Positions 1 to 10,935 of a stretch of DNA of 64,000 nt are shown piece by piece; position 1 is the first letter of the stretch; each line of letters begins with the position of its first letter. Below the pieces are notes generated by a model. It saw only the letters and a program-made list of their open reading frames with translations, ran no database searches and was not told the DNA's origin. A program made the translations under genes and the position numbers. The DNA is from JAHEFU01 sp041395205 (GTDB lineage: Bacteria; 4484-113; JAFGCY01): assembly GCA_041395205.1 (NCBI GenBank), contig JAWLAZ010000003.1, forward strand, positions 124,001-188,000, given 5' to 3'.

Positions 1-184
1 ACTTGCGCCGGCCTTCGCCGTGATCCAGCAGCAGGCAGGGACTGCCTTCCCTGATGCAGCCGAGCAGGCTGCCCGTATTGGGAACATGCACAGTCAGGCT
101 GCTGCCATCGGCAAGCTGCACGTCAGCGAGAAAGCGCTTGTAGCGGCGCAGCAGAATCGCGTCCAGGGTGGCGGGCTTGCTCAC
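1..184 (-). CDS. sfsA: SfsA family protein, 3' part cut by window edge
   Basis: The first 61 codons, from a GTG at 184 read leftward, give a protein with LLRRYKRFLADV near residue 11 and HVPNTGSLLG near residue 37. This is the N-terminus of SfsA (sugar fermentation stimulation protein A), a nucleic-acid-binding and nuclease-like family whose members share the RYKRFLADV and CPNTG motifs. The gene runs off the left edge, so about three quarters is missing. It starts 30 nt after the stop of the upstream glycosyltransferase on the same strand and is probably its third operon member. No good Shine-Dalgarno is visible before the GTG; the next in-frame stop upstream is that gene's TGA. Function beyond the family is uncertain. 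Confidence 0.85.
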   Translation of the reverse strand, partial: MSKPATLDAILLRRYKRFLADVQLADGSSLTVHVPNTGSLLGCIREGSPCLLLDHGEGRRK

Positions 185-214
185 GCGACCATTATCGCAG
201 CCGGCCTGGCGGCA

Positions 215-1285
215 TCAGCCCTGGCGGATCAGGCACATCTCCAGGCTGGGTAGTACACGCTGCAGGCAGCGTTCCCAGCGGTATTCATCACGGATCAGAT
301 CACCCGCCAGCTGTGCTGCAGTGGCATAGGGCAGCGGATCGTCCAGAATGCGTTGAATCATTTCCGGCAGTTCTGACGGATCCTCATACATGAGTGCTTC
401 CACGGAATTGCCCAGCAGCGCGAGGATGTCCGGGTTGTGCTGAGTAAGTGTGATGCAGCCGCTGGCCAGTCCATCGCTGACACGGTTGCTCAGATAATCG
501 CGGAACTGGCTCCTGTGCATCGGTATGTCGAGTGTGATGCGACTGTGGTTGTAGACAGTGTTGCTTTCCTGCAGGTAATGGCAGGGACCCCGGTAACAGT
601 CGGAGAGCTGGCTGTCCTGCCATGAGGGATCGCCAAAAATAGCCAGCCGGATTTCTGCGGCACGGACCGCACTGAGGATCCGCTCGCGATTGACACTGTG
701 GCAGCCTACGAAGCTGACGTCAAAGTCCGCGGTCAGCCGCTCATCATCACTGCGCAGGGGGAAGGGTGCATTGCCAGGTACGGCATCGGCAGGATGGAAG
801 ATGCGCGGCGATGTGCCGAGCGGTGCATGCAGCACGGATTCATAGCCGCGTTGCTGCAGCAGCTCAACCATTCTGCGCGAGGAGCAGACCATGTAGGTGA
901 ATTTCCACTGCGAAGCCTGCACGCTGTCCAGACGCTCAATCACGCGCGGATCACGGGCGTTGAGGAACAGCAGGTTCGGGATCTGGCATTCCTCCATCAG
1001 GTGATGCAGTTCCTGGATGCTGCCATCCTCGAGGATCGCGGACAGACCGACGGATACCCCGAAGTCGATGTTGTGCTTGCGGAACAGATCGCTGACGTAG
1101 AACTGGAAGATCTCATAGCTGCCGTGGCTGACGTAGCGTGTGTGCTTGTACATGTCGCGGATGCGGTCCATGCTCATCACCACGGGCACATCCTCCAGCT
1201 GCTGCAGGCCGTCCATGATCGGCAGCATCGTCTCCGGGTGCAGGTCACGGCTGCTGTCGGGAATCAGTACGTTGTAGCCGCCCAT
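215..1285 (-). CDS. CgeB-like glycosyltransferase
   Basis: A 356-residue soluble protein. The N-terminal half resembles the DUF3880-type domain of CgeB (spore maturation) proteins. The C-terminal half looks like a GT-B glycosyltransferase domain: DVSFVGCHSVNRERI begins the second Rossmann half, and NRVSDGLASGCITLTQ followed by EALMYEDPSELPEMI is the usual 'name, number, then demand of timeslot' acceptor-end region of this family. CgeB-like enzymes transfer sugars to unknown acceptors, often on the cell surface. It begins 3 nt after the stop of the pentapeptide-repeat gene, so the two are surely co-transcribed. The donor sugar and acceptor cannot be predicted. Confidence 0.7.
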   Translation of the reverse strand: MGGYNVLIPDSSRDLHPETMLPIMDGLQQLEDVPVVMSMDRIRDMYKHTRYVSHGSYEIFQFYVSDLFRKHNIDFGVSVGLSAILEDGSIQELHHLMEECQIPNLLFLNARDPRVIERLDSVQASQWKFTYMVCSSRRMVELLQQRGYESVLHAPLGTSPRIFHPADAVPGNAPFPLRSDDERLTADFDVSFVGCHSVNRERILSAVRAAEIRLAIFGDPSWQDSQLSDCYRGPCHYLQESNTVYNHSRITLDIPMHRSQFRDYLSNRVSDGLASGCITLTQHNPDILALLGNSVEALMYEDPSELPEMIQRILDDPLPYATAAQLAGDLIRDEYRWERCLQRVLPSLEMCLIRQG

Positions 1286-1288
1286 GCC

Positions 1289-2251
1289 CTAGCCTCCCTG
1301 CTGGCCGTTGCCATTTCCATTACCGTTGCCATTCAGTCCATGCCCGCCGGCGAACTGATGCAGGCTGGCATCCTCCATGCTCGCCTCGTCCACCTGCTCG
1401 GCGGCATACTCGCTCATGCGCATGCGCTCCATGGCCTCCGTGCGCACTTCCTCGTGATGCTGGCGCATTTCACTCGTCACCACTTCGCCGGTGATCACGC
1501 CGCTGGTGTCAGCACCTTCCATGTCCACCGCCTCGAGATTGACATTCTCCAGCTTGGAGCGTGTCAGCTTGGCATTGCGCATGTTGGTGTCCTCGAAGAA
1601 GGCATTGCTCAGGTCGCATTCGCTGAGGTCAGCTCCCTCGAGGTTCGTGCCGTACATCACGCTGTAGGTCAGGTCGGCATGGGAGATGTCGACATTCGCC
1701 ATCTCCGCACCGCTCAGGGCAGCCAGCCTGAAGTAACCATTGCCAAGGTAGGCTCCGCTGAAGTCGCAGTTACGCAGGTCGGCCTTGGTCCAGAAGGTGC
1801 GTCTGGCATGCACGCCCCTGAAGGACACACCTTCAGCCTCGGCGGCGGAGAAGTCCGCCCCGTCCAGTTTCGCTTCCTCGAAGGTGGAGTTGTAGAGCTT
1901 CTGGAGCAGCAGGCTCGTGGTTGTCAGATCCGCGCCGGTGAAGTCACACTTGACTCCCTCGCCCTTGCTCAGATTGCTCAGGTGCAGGTTGGCACCCCGC
2001 AGGTTGCAGGCGCGCAGGCGCGTCATGCGCAGCAGGCAGTCCGATAGGTCCGTACCCTCCAGGTTGCAGCCGAACAGTTCGCACTGCGACAGATCCATGC
2101 GGGACATGTCCAGTCCCGAAAGGTCCACCTGGTTGAAGCGCTTGCCGTTGATCACGATCCGGGCCTCGGTGGCCGCGAAATGCTCGGCGCGCGCACTGAT
2201 GTAGGCCTCACGGTCCTTGCACAGCAGTTCATGCCAGTCGATCTTGCTCAT
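1289..2251 (-). CDS. Pentapeptide-repeat protein
   Basis: A 320-residue protein carrying a long run of A(D/N)LXX pentapeptide repeats from about residue 40 to 245 (for example VDLSGLDMSRMDLS, GTDLSDCLL, GANLHLSNLS, GADLSECDLS). These repeats fold as a right-handed quadrilateral beta helix. An acidic, methionine-rich segment follows, then a C-terminal glycine-asparagine run (GNGNGNGNG). There is no signal peptide, so it is probably cytoplasmic. The ATG has a strong Shine-Dalgarno (GGAGGAG) just upstream. It heads the operon with the CgeB-like glycosyltransferase and sfsA. Pentapeptide proteins include DNA-gyrase mimics and scaffolds; nothing here decides between them. Confidence 0.85.
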   Translation of the reverse strand: MSKIDWHELLCKDREAYISARAEHFAATEARIVINGKRFNQVDLSGLDMSRMDLSQCELFGCNLEGTDLSDCLLRMTRLRACNLRGANLHLSNLSKGEGVKCDFTGADLTTTSLLLQKLYNSTFEEAKLDGADFSAAEAEGVSFRGVHARRTFWTKADLRNCDFSGAYLGNGYFRLAALSGAEMANVDISHADLTYSVMYGTNLEGADLSECDLSNAFFEDTNMRNAKLTRSKLENVNLEAVDMEGADTSGVITGEVVTSEMRQHHEEVRTEAMERMRMSEYAAEQVDEASMEDASLHQFAGGHGLNGNGNGNGNGQQGG

Positions 2252-2370
2252 AACTCCTCCGTTGCTGGTACATCGGACGAAGTCCGGCCCGGCTGCAGTG
2301 CGCCTTTGTGTGAACCGATGAATTACTGGTGAATCGGAGTGATTAGAAGTTTTTTACTGACAGGCCGCAA

Positions 2371-2376
2371 TATAAT
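2371..2376 (+). promoter_or_regulatory. -10 box TATAAT of leaderless MFS gene
   Basis: TATAAT ends 7 nt before the GTG at 2384, so transcription should start at or next to the start codon. No clear -35 box or Shine-Dalgarno is present. Confidence 0.65.
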
Positions 2377-2383
2377 CCCTGCT

Positions 2384-3697
2384 GTGAAATACACCCCCGG
2401 CTACGAATGGTTCATCACACCCCACTGGCTGCGCCGTTTCGGTCCGCTGCGCCTGGTGGAAGGTTCGCTGCTGGACAGGATCGGGCTGCACTTCTTCACC
2501 ATCTATGCAGTGCTCGGCGGGGTGATGTCCGGGACCTTCACCCTCAACAGTTTCGTGCTCAAGGAAGCCCTGCACGGCAGCAAGTTCCAGGTTGCCCTGA
2601 TCTCAATGCTGGGCAGCGTCTGCCTGCTGCTCGGCATCTTCGGCAGTGAACTGGCGGACGGCCGGGACAAGCGGCCCTTCATCTTCTGGATCGGACTGAT
2701 CAGCCGCGGCAGTTTCCTGCTCTACCTGTTCGTCTGGGATGCCTGGAGCTTCATCGCAGTTTCCACCATCTTCTTCGTGAGCAATGCCCTGCTGATGCCC
2801 AGTGTCTTCGCGATGTGGCAGACGAATGTCAGCCCGGCATCGCGCAACCGCCTGTGGGGCCTGACCGTCACATTGTCAACGATCGTGAGCATGGCCTGCG
2901 CTGCCGGAGCCGGCTACATCCTGGATATCAACCAGTTCAACTTCAAGTGGCTGTTCGCCGTCAGTGGCCTGATCGGGATGCTCGGCACGCTGATCCTGGC
3001 CCAGAGTCCGCTGCGCGGCAAGTACAAACTGGCAGCCGATCTGCCCAGGCCGGATTTCCGCAAGCTGCTGGTTGAGCCGATCCGGGGCTTCGTTGCACTG
3101 CTCAAGCGGGACCGCCCCTTCCTGCACTTCGAATCCGCATTCTTCCTCTATGGTTCAGCGCTGATGCTGATGTTCCCGGTGATGCCCTTCTACCTCAAGG
3201 ACGTGATCGGCATGAGCTATGCGGAAATCGGCATCGCCCAGGGGCCACTGGCAATGGCGGGAGTGATCCTGCTCTCCCCCGTGTGGGGCAAGTTCATGGA
3301 CGGTCGCGGCCCGGCAGCACTGTGCAGCGTGATCTTTGCGATTCTGTCAATCTTCCCGCTGAGCCTGATGCTCGGTCTGCACGGTTTCGAGCATGGATCA
3401 CTGATCCTGATCGTGTACTGCGCCTACCTGGTGTTCGGGATCGGCATGAGCGGCATCAACGTGGCCTGGAGCCTGGCACCGGTCACCTTCGCGCGCGGAG
3501 CCGACGCCAGTCCCTACAGCGGAGCACATGTGACGATCACCGGAATCCGTGGTGCGATCGCCCCGCTGCTGGGCGCGATCATGATGAGTATCAGCTACGA
3601 GGTCGTCTTCATCAGCAGCGCGACCCTGTTCCTGCTCGGCAGCCTCGGTATGATCCTGCACCGCAGGCATTACCGCTATGACGGGGCAGATGCCTAG
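2384..3697 (+). CDS. Major facilitator superfamily transporter
   Basis: A 437-residue polytopic membrane protein with about 12 hydrophobic segments and the MFS loop signature ELADGRDKRPFIFW between helices 2 and 3. The substrate cannot be inferred. I place the start at the GTG at 2384, not the in-frame GTG at 2339, because the perfect TATAAT box at 2371 lies between them and homologous sequence seems to begin at KYTPGYEW. The 3' end is shared with the convergent cytochrome gene: both stop codons use the same CTAG palindrome at 3694-3697. Divergent from the pentapeptide-repeat operon. Confidence 0.82.
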   Translation: MKYTPGYEWFITPHWLRRFGPLRLVEGSLLDRIGLHFFTIYAVLGGVMSGTFTLNSFVLKEALHGSKFQVALISMLGSVCLLLGIFGSELADGRDKRPFIFWIGLISRGSFLLYLFVWDAWSFIAVSTIFFVSNALLMPSVFAMWQTNVSPASRNRLWGLTVTLSTIVSMACAAGAGYILDINQFNFKWLFAVSGLIGMLGTLILAQSPLRGKYKLAADLPRPDFRKLLVEPIRGFVALLKRDRPFLHFESAFFLYGSALMLMFPVMPFYLKDVIGMSYAEIGIAQGPLAMAGVILLSPVWGKFMDGRGPAALCSVIFAILSIFPLSLMLGLHGFEHGSLILIVYCAYLVFGIGMSGINVAWSLAPVTFARGADASPYSGAHVTITGIRGAIAPLLGAIMMSISYEVVFISSATLFLLGSLGMILHRRHYRYDGADA

Positions 3698-4128
3698 AGG
3701 CTGCGCAGATAGGCCATCAGGTCCTTTGTCTCCTGGGCCTTCTGGTTGGCCCGCCGCAGTCCCATGCGTGTCGGTCCTGTCATGCAGATCATCGCGCGCT
3801 CATAGAGAGCGTCCTCATTCGTCAGCATGTCACTCTTGTATTTCTTGGCGAGGTTCTTCAGCTCAACGGGCGATCCGGCGGTGTAGTCTGCCATGGTGAT
3901 CTTTTCAGGACCCGGCTGGTAGTCCGCGCTGTGGCACATCGCACAGGCCTTGTTCTCCAGCGGCGTCCAGGCATGGGGATCCTTGAACAGCTCCGCTCCG
4001 CGCGCAACGGCTTCGTGGTCGATTCCGCTTTCCTTGTAGTTCTTCACTCCGCCGGTGATCTGTCCCCAGAAAACGGCAACGAGAATTCCGATTACCAGGA
4101 AAATGATCCAGCCATAATCAGCTTTCAT
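3694..4128 (-). CDS. Membrane-anchored mono-haem cytochrome c
   Basis: A 144-residue protein starting MKADYGWIIF, with one N-terminal membrane helix (residues 7-25) and a single haem-binding CAMCH motif near residue 63 in the context ENKACAMCHSADY. A methionine-containing segment further on (ICMTGPTRMGLRRAN) could supply the axial ligand. The C-terminus TKDLMAYLRSL is typical of class I c-type cytochromes. It is probably an electron carrier tethered to the outer face of the inner membrane. The longer reading frame back to 4317 overlaps dnaX and is unlikely: the ATG at 4128 lies 1 nt after the dnaX stop with a GGAG ahead of it, so it is coupled to dnaX. Confidence 0.8.
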   Translation of the reverse strand: MKADYGWIIFLVIGILVAVFWGQITGGVKNYKESGIDHEAVARGAELFKDPHAWTPLENKACAMCHSADYQPGPEKITMADYTAGSPVELKNLAKKYKSDMLTNEDALYERAMICMTGPTRMGLRRANQKAQETKDLMAYLRSL

Positions 4129-4129
4129 G

Positions 4130-5806
<1,677 letters not shown>

Positions 5807-5851
5807 CTGGTAATGCCTATTATAAATCGCTCGCTGAGCCTGCTGGACTGC

Positions 5852-5857
5852 TACAAT
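5852..5857 (+). promoter_or_regulatory. -10 box TACAAT of leaderless gene
   Basis: TACAAT lies 6 nt upstream of the GTG at 5864, with no Shine-Dalgarno between them. It decides the start codon in favour of 5864. Confidence 0.6.
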
Positions 5858-5863
5858 TCCGAC

Positions 5864-7183
5864 GTGCGCCTGCTGCTGCCCATCCTGATCTCAACTCTGC
5901 TGCTTCTGCTGGCGGTGTCTGCGCTGGCCCAGGATGAAGTTCAGGATGTAAATACGCCTGCGGCAGGCAGCATCACCCCGATCGGTGATTCTCCTGAGCC
6001 TGGGGAGGCCGTGCGCATCCGGCTGCGGGATTCCGCACTGGATCATGTACTCAACAACCCCGCGGGCTGGTCACTGCGCAGTGGCAATACCGAGATTCCC
6101 TCCATGCTGCGGATCTCGGAAGGCAGTCCAGGGACTGACTGGAGCGCGTTGACAATCGTTGATCCCGGCCGGCCGGAGAGCAATGACCGGCTTGTGATCC
6201 TCGACAGGGGAGACCCGCCCCTGCCCTTGGACCGGATCAGGCTCAGTTTCAGTGCCACGGATGTCCTGAGCAGTGTGCTGCCTGAAGCCGGCCCGACCCG
6301 TGCGGACTTCAGCCAGAGCGGCCGCGAACAGGTCGTGATGCAGCAGGTTGGCAGCGAAGGCGTGCTGCGTGTCACCGAGATCGAGTTCGCACCCCTGGAC
6401 CTGAACCGCTACATCCGCCTGACGATTCGCAGAGGTGGCGGGCTTGCCATCTCAGAGGCCAGTGGCCGGCTGGCCGGAGAGCAGCCCGAACTGCACGAAG
6501 TCCCGGTGGCCATCGGTGCCATGCGGGCATTGCCGGCCGCCGGGGGCAGCATGTGGCCACTCGTCGTCTCCAGCAACCACCTGCCGCTGCGCAAGCTGAA
6601 GATCATCGCGGATGCACCGGAGATGTACCGGCGCGTACGCTTCGTGCGGATCGATGCCAGCCAGCATGAGATCGGCAGCGAGGCCGAGATGGTCTTTGCC
6701 GACGGATTGCAGGTCAATGGTCTGCAGCGCAGCAGTGTCTATCTGGAAATTCCGCCGGGCGGCAGTGCCCAGCAGCCCGCGCTGGTGGTCGAGGATGGCT
6801 CCGGCAATGCCCTGCCGATCCGCAGTCTGCAGGCCTATGCCGCCGAGGCCTGGATCTGTTTTGTCTGGCCGGCGGATGGGACACCGGTCCTGAGCGGAAC
6901 CCCACCGGATCTGGCAACGGTGCCGACACTTGACGACACCGGCAGGCTGGCCGGAAGCTTCAGCAGCGTACTGCTTCCCGAAGTCACTCCTGAGGCGGCA
7001 GTCATGCCTGAGCAGGCTTCCGGCACCAGCGGCAGCAAGGGGCTGCTCGCCGAACTGGAGCTGGACAAGTACCTGCCACGCATCGCATTCGACGGTGCCT
7101 GGTTCATTCCACTTGGTCTTGCGCTGCTGGCAATCGGACTGCTGCTGCTCCTGAATGCACGCCTGCGGGATCTCAGGCGGTAG
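5864..7183 (+). CDS. Secreted protein with C-terminal membrane anchor, unknown function
   Basis: A 439-residue protein not recognised with confidence. It has a typical signal peptide (VRLLLPILISTLLLLL, then AVSALAQD), a long extracytoplasmic region rich in beta-strand pattern, and one C-terminal helix (WFIPLGLALLAIGLLLLL) followed by a basic tail (NARLRDLRR). This is the layout of a protein exposed in the periplasm and anchored by its C-terminus. The general architecture recalls DUF3999-type proteins, but I cannot confirm that. The start is the GTG behind TACAAT. The 3' end overlaps the convergent sixA by 11 nt. Confidence 0.7.
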   Translation: MRLLLPILISTLLLLLAVSALAQDEVQDVNTPAAGSITPIGDSPEPGEAVRIRLRDSALDHVLNNPAGWSLRSGNTEIPSMLRISEGSPGTDWSALTIVDPGRPESNDRLVILDRGDPPLPLDRIRLSFSATDVLSSVLPEAGPTRADFSQSGREQVVMQQVGSEGVLRVTEIEFAPLDLNRYIRLTIRRGGGLAISEASGRLAGEQPELHEVPVAIGAMRALPAAGGSMWPLVVSSNHLPLRKLKIIADAPEMYRRVRFVRIDASQHEIGSEAEMVFADGLQVNGLQRSSVYLEIPPGGSAQQPALVVEDGSGNALPIRSLQAYAAEAWICFVWPADGTPVLSGTPPDLATVPTLDDTGRLAGSFSSVLLPEVTPEAAVMPEQASGTSGSKGLLAELELDKYLPRIAFDGAWFIPLGLALLAIGLLLLLNARLRDLRR

Positions 7184-7676
7184 TGTCCAGGTCCCGCGGA
7201 TTCTGGATGGCAATCGTCTTGAAGTCACCGTGCATGATGTCCGCCCAGTTCTTCTTGGTGGTCTTCAGCACCGCCAGGCTGCAGGTCTTCAGCACGGTGT
7301 CGTAGCTGTCAGTCAGCTCATCCACCAGGTTCTCCAGCGCCGGGTTGTGACCGACAAGCAGAACCGTTGCCACTGAATCGTCGAGTCCCGTCAGGATTTC
7401 CAGCATATCCGGAGAGTAGGCACCGTACATGGTCTCGTTCTCTTCCAGCGGTGGATCACCGCAGCGGCTGGCGACATTCCTGGCTGTCTTCAGTGCGCGG
7501 CTGGCCTGGCTGCTGATCACCAGATCAGGCCTGAGCCCCTTCTGGGAGATGTAGTCTCCCATGACGAGTGAGTTGCTCTCACCTCTGGCGGTGAGCTCCC
7601 TGTCAAAGTCACTCTTCTCCACGCTCTCAGCCGGCTCGGCCTTGCCATGCCTGAGAACGAGCAACGTCTTTGCCAT
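7173..7676 (-). CDS. sixA: SixA-type phosphohistidine phosphatase
   Basis: A 167-residue histidine-phosphatase-superfamily protein. The catalytic RHG motif is in LLVLRHGKAEP at residues 5-15, SSQASRALKTA supplies the conserved arginine, and LVGHNPALENLV the second catalytic histidine. SixA removes phosphate from histidine residues of phosphotransfer domains; the small one-domain size matches. The ATG at 7676 is preceded by GAGAGGTG. A TTG one codon upstream is also in frame but less likely. The divergent permease gene starts 61 nt away. Confidence 0.85.
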   Translation of the reverse strand: MAKTLLVLRHGKAEPAESVEKSDFDRELTARGESNSLVMGDYISQKGLRPDLVISSQASRALKTARNVASRCGDPPLEENETMYGAYSPDMLEILTGLDDSVATVLLVGHNPALENLVDELTDSYDTVLKTCSLAVLKTTKKNWADIMHGDFKTIAIQNPRDLDTTA

Positions 7677-7724
7677 CAATCACCTCTCAGTTCTTCCGCC
7701 ACGGGCGGTTCAACGGTTCTCCCT

Positions 7725-7730
7725 TAGAAT
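7725..7730 (+). promoter_or_regulatory. -10 box TAGAAT of leaderless permease gene
   Basis: TAGAAT is 7 nt from the GTG at 7738. The reading frame stays open upstream to 7561 but that part overlaps sixA and lies before this promoter. Confidence 0.6.
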
Positions 7731-7737
7731 AGTCAGC

Positions 7738-9324
7738 GTGATAATCGCCTATCTAGCGATTTTAGCATTCTACGGATGGCTGATGATCAGCCGCCGGCTG
7801 ACAGCCACGATCGCCATTCCGCTCTGCGCGCTTTCAATTGCCCTTCTGGCGATGTTCCCGCTGCTCGTCAGCAGCGGCCCCCTGGCCTACGGAAACGCCG
7901 TACTCACACAGGTACTGCAGCCCGGCATCAGCCTGCTGGCAAACTGGGTCTTCGCCGTGATCCTCGGTGCAGTGATCGCCGCCCAGCTGCGGATCAGCGG
8001 AGCAGCTGAACGGCTGGTACGCTACACCGCTGAATATGCCGGCGAGGACCGCTTCAGGCTCGGGCTGAGCATGCTCCTGATCATTGCCGTGCTGTTCACG
8101 ACGCTTGGCGGACTGGGGGCCGTGATCCTCGTGGCCTCCATCTGCCTGCCGGTGCTCTTCAGTCTCGGCATCGAGCGTCGGATCGCCGGAGGAATTTTCC
8201 TGCTCGGGCTCAGCCTCGGAGGCGCGCTCAATCCCACCAACTGGCAGGGCTACCAGCAGATCCTCACCGGGGAGCAGATCCCGGAGAGCCTGCGCCTGGA
8301 ACTGACGGATGTGATCCGCTTCGGCGTGGTGATGGCTGCCCTGTTCCTGCTGGTCAGCATCGCTTATCTGCTGCGCACGCTCAGCACGCGGCAGGACGGG
8401 CTGCGTAACCTCAGTGGCCTGCTGCTGGTCATCACCGGCTGTGGACTGGCCGCCTGGGGCATCGCATCATCCACGGCTGCGACAGGCATGTTCCTCAGCG
8501 CACTGCACTATCTGCTTTCCAGCCTGCTCTTGCTCCTGCTCGGTCTGCTCCTGCTGCGCCTGCTGCTGTTGCCTTTCAGTACTGACACCCAGGCCTGGAC
8601 CGGCCGCACCGACAACTGGCTGGCGGCGGCCAGCCTGCTGCTGCCAATCCTGCTTCTGCTCTGGTCAGCGGCAATCAAGGCTGTATACGATTTCAATTCC
8701 CGCGGCATCGCAGTGGATGAACTCCCGCCGGCGCCGATCAGCATCGACATTCTGGCAGCCCTGACACTGGGGATCATCTTCTGCGCGCTGAGCACCGTCA
8801 CACGCCGGGGCAAGGCGCTCAATCAGCTGATGCAGGCCCTGTTCGAGGGCGTGCAGATGGCGGCTCCGGCGGTGATCCTGCTGATCGGAATCGGGATCCT
8901 GCTCAAGGCCACCCGGCTCGAGGCGGTAACGGCGGTGTTTGAGCCAGTCTTCGCCGCATTGCCCGTCAGTTCTCCCTTCGCTTTCATCCTGACCTTCTTC
9001 CTTCTCAGCCCCCTGGCCCTCTACCGAGGCCCGCTCAACCTGTATGGGATGGGGATCACGATCATGGGTATATTAACTGGAGCAGGAGTGCTGCATGGCA
9101 GCCTGATCATGGCCGCATTCTTCTCCGTGGGAATGCTGCAGGGCGTCTGTGATCCGACGAACACTCACAACGTCTGGATCGCGAACTTCTGCAAGGTGCC
9201 GGTCAATGAGCTGACGCGCCTGCTTTTTCCCTGGGTTTCCATTATAGTTTTACTGGGCCTCATTGCCGGGGCCGTGATGTTCCGGGCGGACTTTCCCAGC
9301 CTGACTGGACTGCCCGGTCTATAG
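7738..9324 (+). CDS. Ion-transporter superfamily permease (GntP/CitM-like)
   Basis: A 528-residue integral membrane protein with about 12-13 hydrophobic helices. The segment TTLGGLGAVILVASICLPVL followed by GLSLGGALNPTNWQGYQQIL, and a second half with GVLHGSLIMAAFFSVGMLQGVCDPTNTHNVW, has the internal duplication and the paired NPTN/DPTNTHN hairpin-loop motifs expected in the IT superfamily, which includes citrate, gluconate and dicarboxylate transporters. The substrate cannot be told from sequence. It is followed directly by a lipoprotein gene whose start codon lies 9 nt after its stop, suggesting a shared transcript. Confidence 0.65.
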   Translation: MIIAYLAILAFYGWLMISRRLTATIAIPLCALSIALLAMFPLLVSSGPLAYGNAVLTQVLQPGISLLANWVFAVILGAVIAAQLRISGAAERLVRYTAEYAGEDRFRLGLSMLLIIAVLFTTLGGLGAVILVASICLPVLFSLGIERRIAGGIFLLGLSLGGALNPTNWQGYQQILTGEQIPESLRLELTDVIRFGVVMAALFLLVSIAYLLRTLSTRQDGLRNLSGLLLVITGCGLAAWGIASSTAATGMFLSALHYLLSSLLLLLLGLLLLRLLLLPFSTDTQAWTGRTDNWLAAASLLLPILLLLWSAAIKAVYDFNSRGIAVDELPPAPISIDILAALTLGIIFCALSTVTRRGKALNQLMQALFEGVQMAAPAVILLIGIGILLKATRLEAVTAVFEPVFAALPVSSPFAFILTFFLLSPLALYRGPLNLYGMGITIMGILTGAGVLHGSLIMAAFFSVGMLQGVCDPTNTHNVWIANFCKVPVNELTRLLFPWVSIIVLLGLIAGAVMFRADFPSLTGLPGL

Positions 9325-9333
9325 GTGGACAAG

Positions 9334-10935
9334 ATGAAGAAGCTGCTGTTCAGAATCATGGCGATTGTCGCCCTGCTGGTCCTGGCATCCTGTGCCGGTT
9401 CGACCGCGCCCACTGATCTCGGCCCGGACAGCCGTGACGGTCTGAATGAGCTTGATTTCGAGCTCGTCACCGACCCCGACAGCAGCATCAGCAGCAGCCA
9501 GGTGGAAGGCTGGCTCACCTCCACGAGTGATGCCCAGGATGCGCGGGATTTCAGCGCCGCCACCAGCCAGGGGACGGGCAAGGTCACGCTCAACGACTTC
9601 AATTTCCTGCAGGGGATGTACTTTGAGCCCCAGAGCACTCCGGGCAGCGGTTTCAGCGGCCGCCTGAGCGTGCGCATGCAGAATGGCGCCTTCGCCAACA
9701 ATACGTTTGACAACGTGCTGCTCTTCCTGTTCTGGGTGGATCCCGCCACCCGCGAGCTGAGCCTGCTGGACAGCTCCCGCGGCCGCCAGGGCAACTGGTT
9801 CGACTTTGACATCAATGCCCTCGGGCATATGCTGATTGCCGAGAACACCACCATACCCAGGCCCAGTGAAAGCTTCCGGGTCAGCCCCTTCGCAGACCAG
9901 GCGGCGACTGCCACAGGTGTGAACATCAACTTCTTCGCAATTCCCGAGAACGGAGTGGAGCCGATTAGCTACACCTGGAACATGGGCGACGGTACCACCC
10001 TCACGGGTGAGTCGATTGTCCACAGCTATCAGAGCCCCGGCAGCTACAACGTCACACTGGATGCCGTGGATGGCGCCGGCAAGGTCGCCCCGACGATCAG
10101 CACTCCGATCGACATCAGCAGCTCCGCGCCTCCGCTGGAGAATCTGGATGGCCAGTCCATCCCCAGCACGGGTGACGAACTGACATATACCTTCAGCGCC
10201 ACGGTGACAGGTGGCCGGGCTCCCTACACCTATGAGTGGGACTTCGATGGCGACGGCAGCACAGACAGCACCAGCCCCCCGCCGGTGGACTTCACCTTCG
10301 AGGACTACGGCTTCTACGTCGGCACGCTCAAGATCACCGATGCCAACGGGGACACGATCACCACGGAAATCGTCAGTGATGCCCGCAAGCTCGGGCTGAG
10401 CGTGGATACCAGCAGCAATGATCTCGGCAAGCCCTTCAGCTTCACGCTGGATCCTCAGGGCCTGGATGTCAGCGACGACATTCTCGTGGACATGGATGAC
10501 GGAAACACGCTGACCAACCCCGGTGTGACTTTCACATACACCTACAGCCTGGCAGGCACATATGTTGTCCGGGCGCGGGCTGAACGTACCTTTGAAGGCA
10601 CCGTCTACACGGTTGAGAGTGCTCCGCTGAGCCTGCAGGTCTTTGACAACCCGCGTCCGGTGATCACCGGAATCACTCCGAATGAGGGTCCGGTCGGCAG
10701 CACGGTGATCATCAGCGGCCTGCAGTTCGGTACGCAGGACGCCGCTGACCAGGTGCTGCTCAACGGGCTGGCGATGACGGTGCTTGACTGGTCGGACACC
10801 CTGATCACGATTCAGATCACCAAAGGCGCAACCGACGGCAGCTTCATCGTACGCAAGGAACGTGACAGTGATCCCAGTGATCCGTTCAACGTCATTCCGG
10901 GATCTCCCGCGAATCCTGGGGGGCAGCAGACCTGA
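9334..10935 (+). CDS. PKD- and IPT/TIG-domain lipoprotein
   Basis: A 533-residue secreted lipoprotein: MKKLLFRIMAIVALLVLASC shows a lysine-rich start, hydrophobic core and lipobox LASC with Cys20. Two PKD-type beta-sandwich domains lie near residues 195-260 (YTWNMGDGTTLTG then HSYQSPGSYNVTLDAVD) and 270-350 (YEWDFDGDGS then FEDYGFYVGTLKITD), with a weaker third around 360-430. An IPT/TIG domain ends the protein (PVITGITPNEGPVGSTVIISG). Such proteins are usually surface adhesion or scaffold proteins. The ATG at 9334 has AGGTGG upstream; the GTG at 9325 abuts the previous stop and would spoil the signal peptide. Confidence 0.85.
   Translation: MKKLLFRIMAIVALLVLASCAGSTAPTDLGPDSRDGLNELDFELVTDPDSSISSSQVEGWLTSTSDAQDARDFSAATSQGTGKVTLNDFNFLQGMYFEPQSTPGSGFSGRLSVRMQNGAFANNTFDNVLLFLFWVDPATRELSLLDSSRGRQGNWFDFDINALGHMLIAENTTIPRPSESFRVSPFADQAATATGVNINFFAIPENGVEPISYTWNMGDGTTLTGESIVHSYQSPGSYNVTLDAVDGAGKVAPTISTPIDISSSAPPLENLDGQSIPSTGDELTYTFSATVTGGRAPYTYEWDFDGDGSTDSTSPPPVDFTFEDYGFYVGTLKITDANGDTITTEIVSDARKLGLSVDTSSNDLGKPFSFTLDPQGLDVSDDILVDMDDGNTLTNPGVTFTYTYSLAGTYVVRARAERTFEGTVYTVESAPLSLQVFDNPRPVITGITPNEGPVGSTVIISGLQFGTQDAADQVLLNGLAMTVLDWSDTLITIQITKGATDGSFIVRKERDSDPSDPFNVIPGSPANPGGQQT

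Noticed and set aside
698..2047. Long plus-strand reading frame (449 codons) over the glycosyltransferase and pentapeptide genes
   Set aside because: It lies antisense to two well-supported genes, its translation is low-complexity Ala/His/Leu/Val-rich and matches no family; an effect of GC-rich codon usage.
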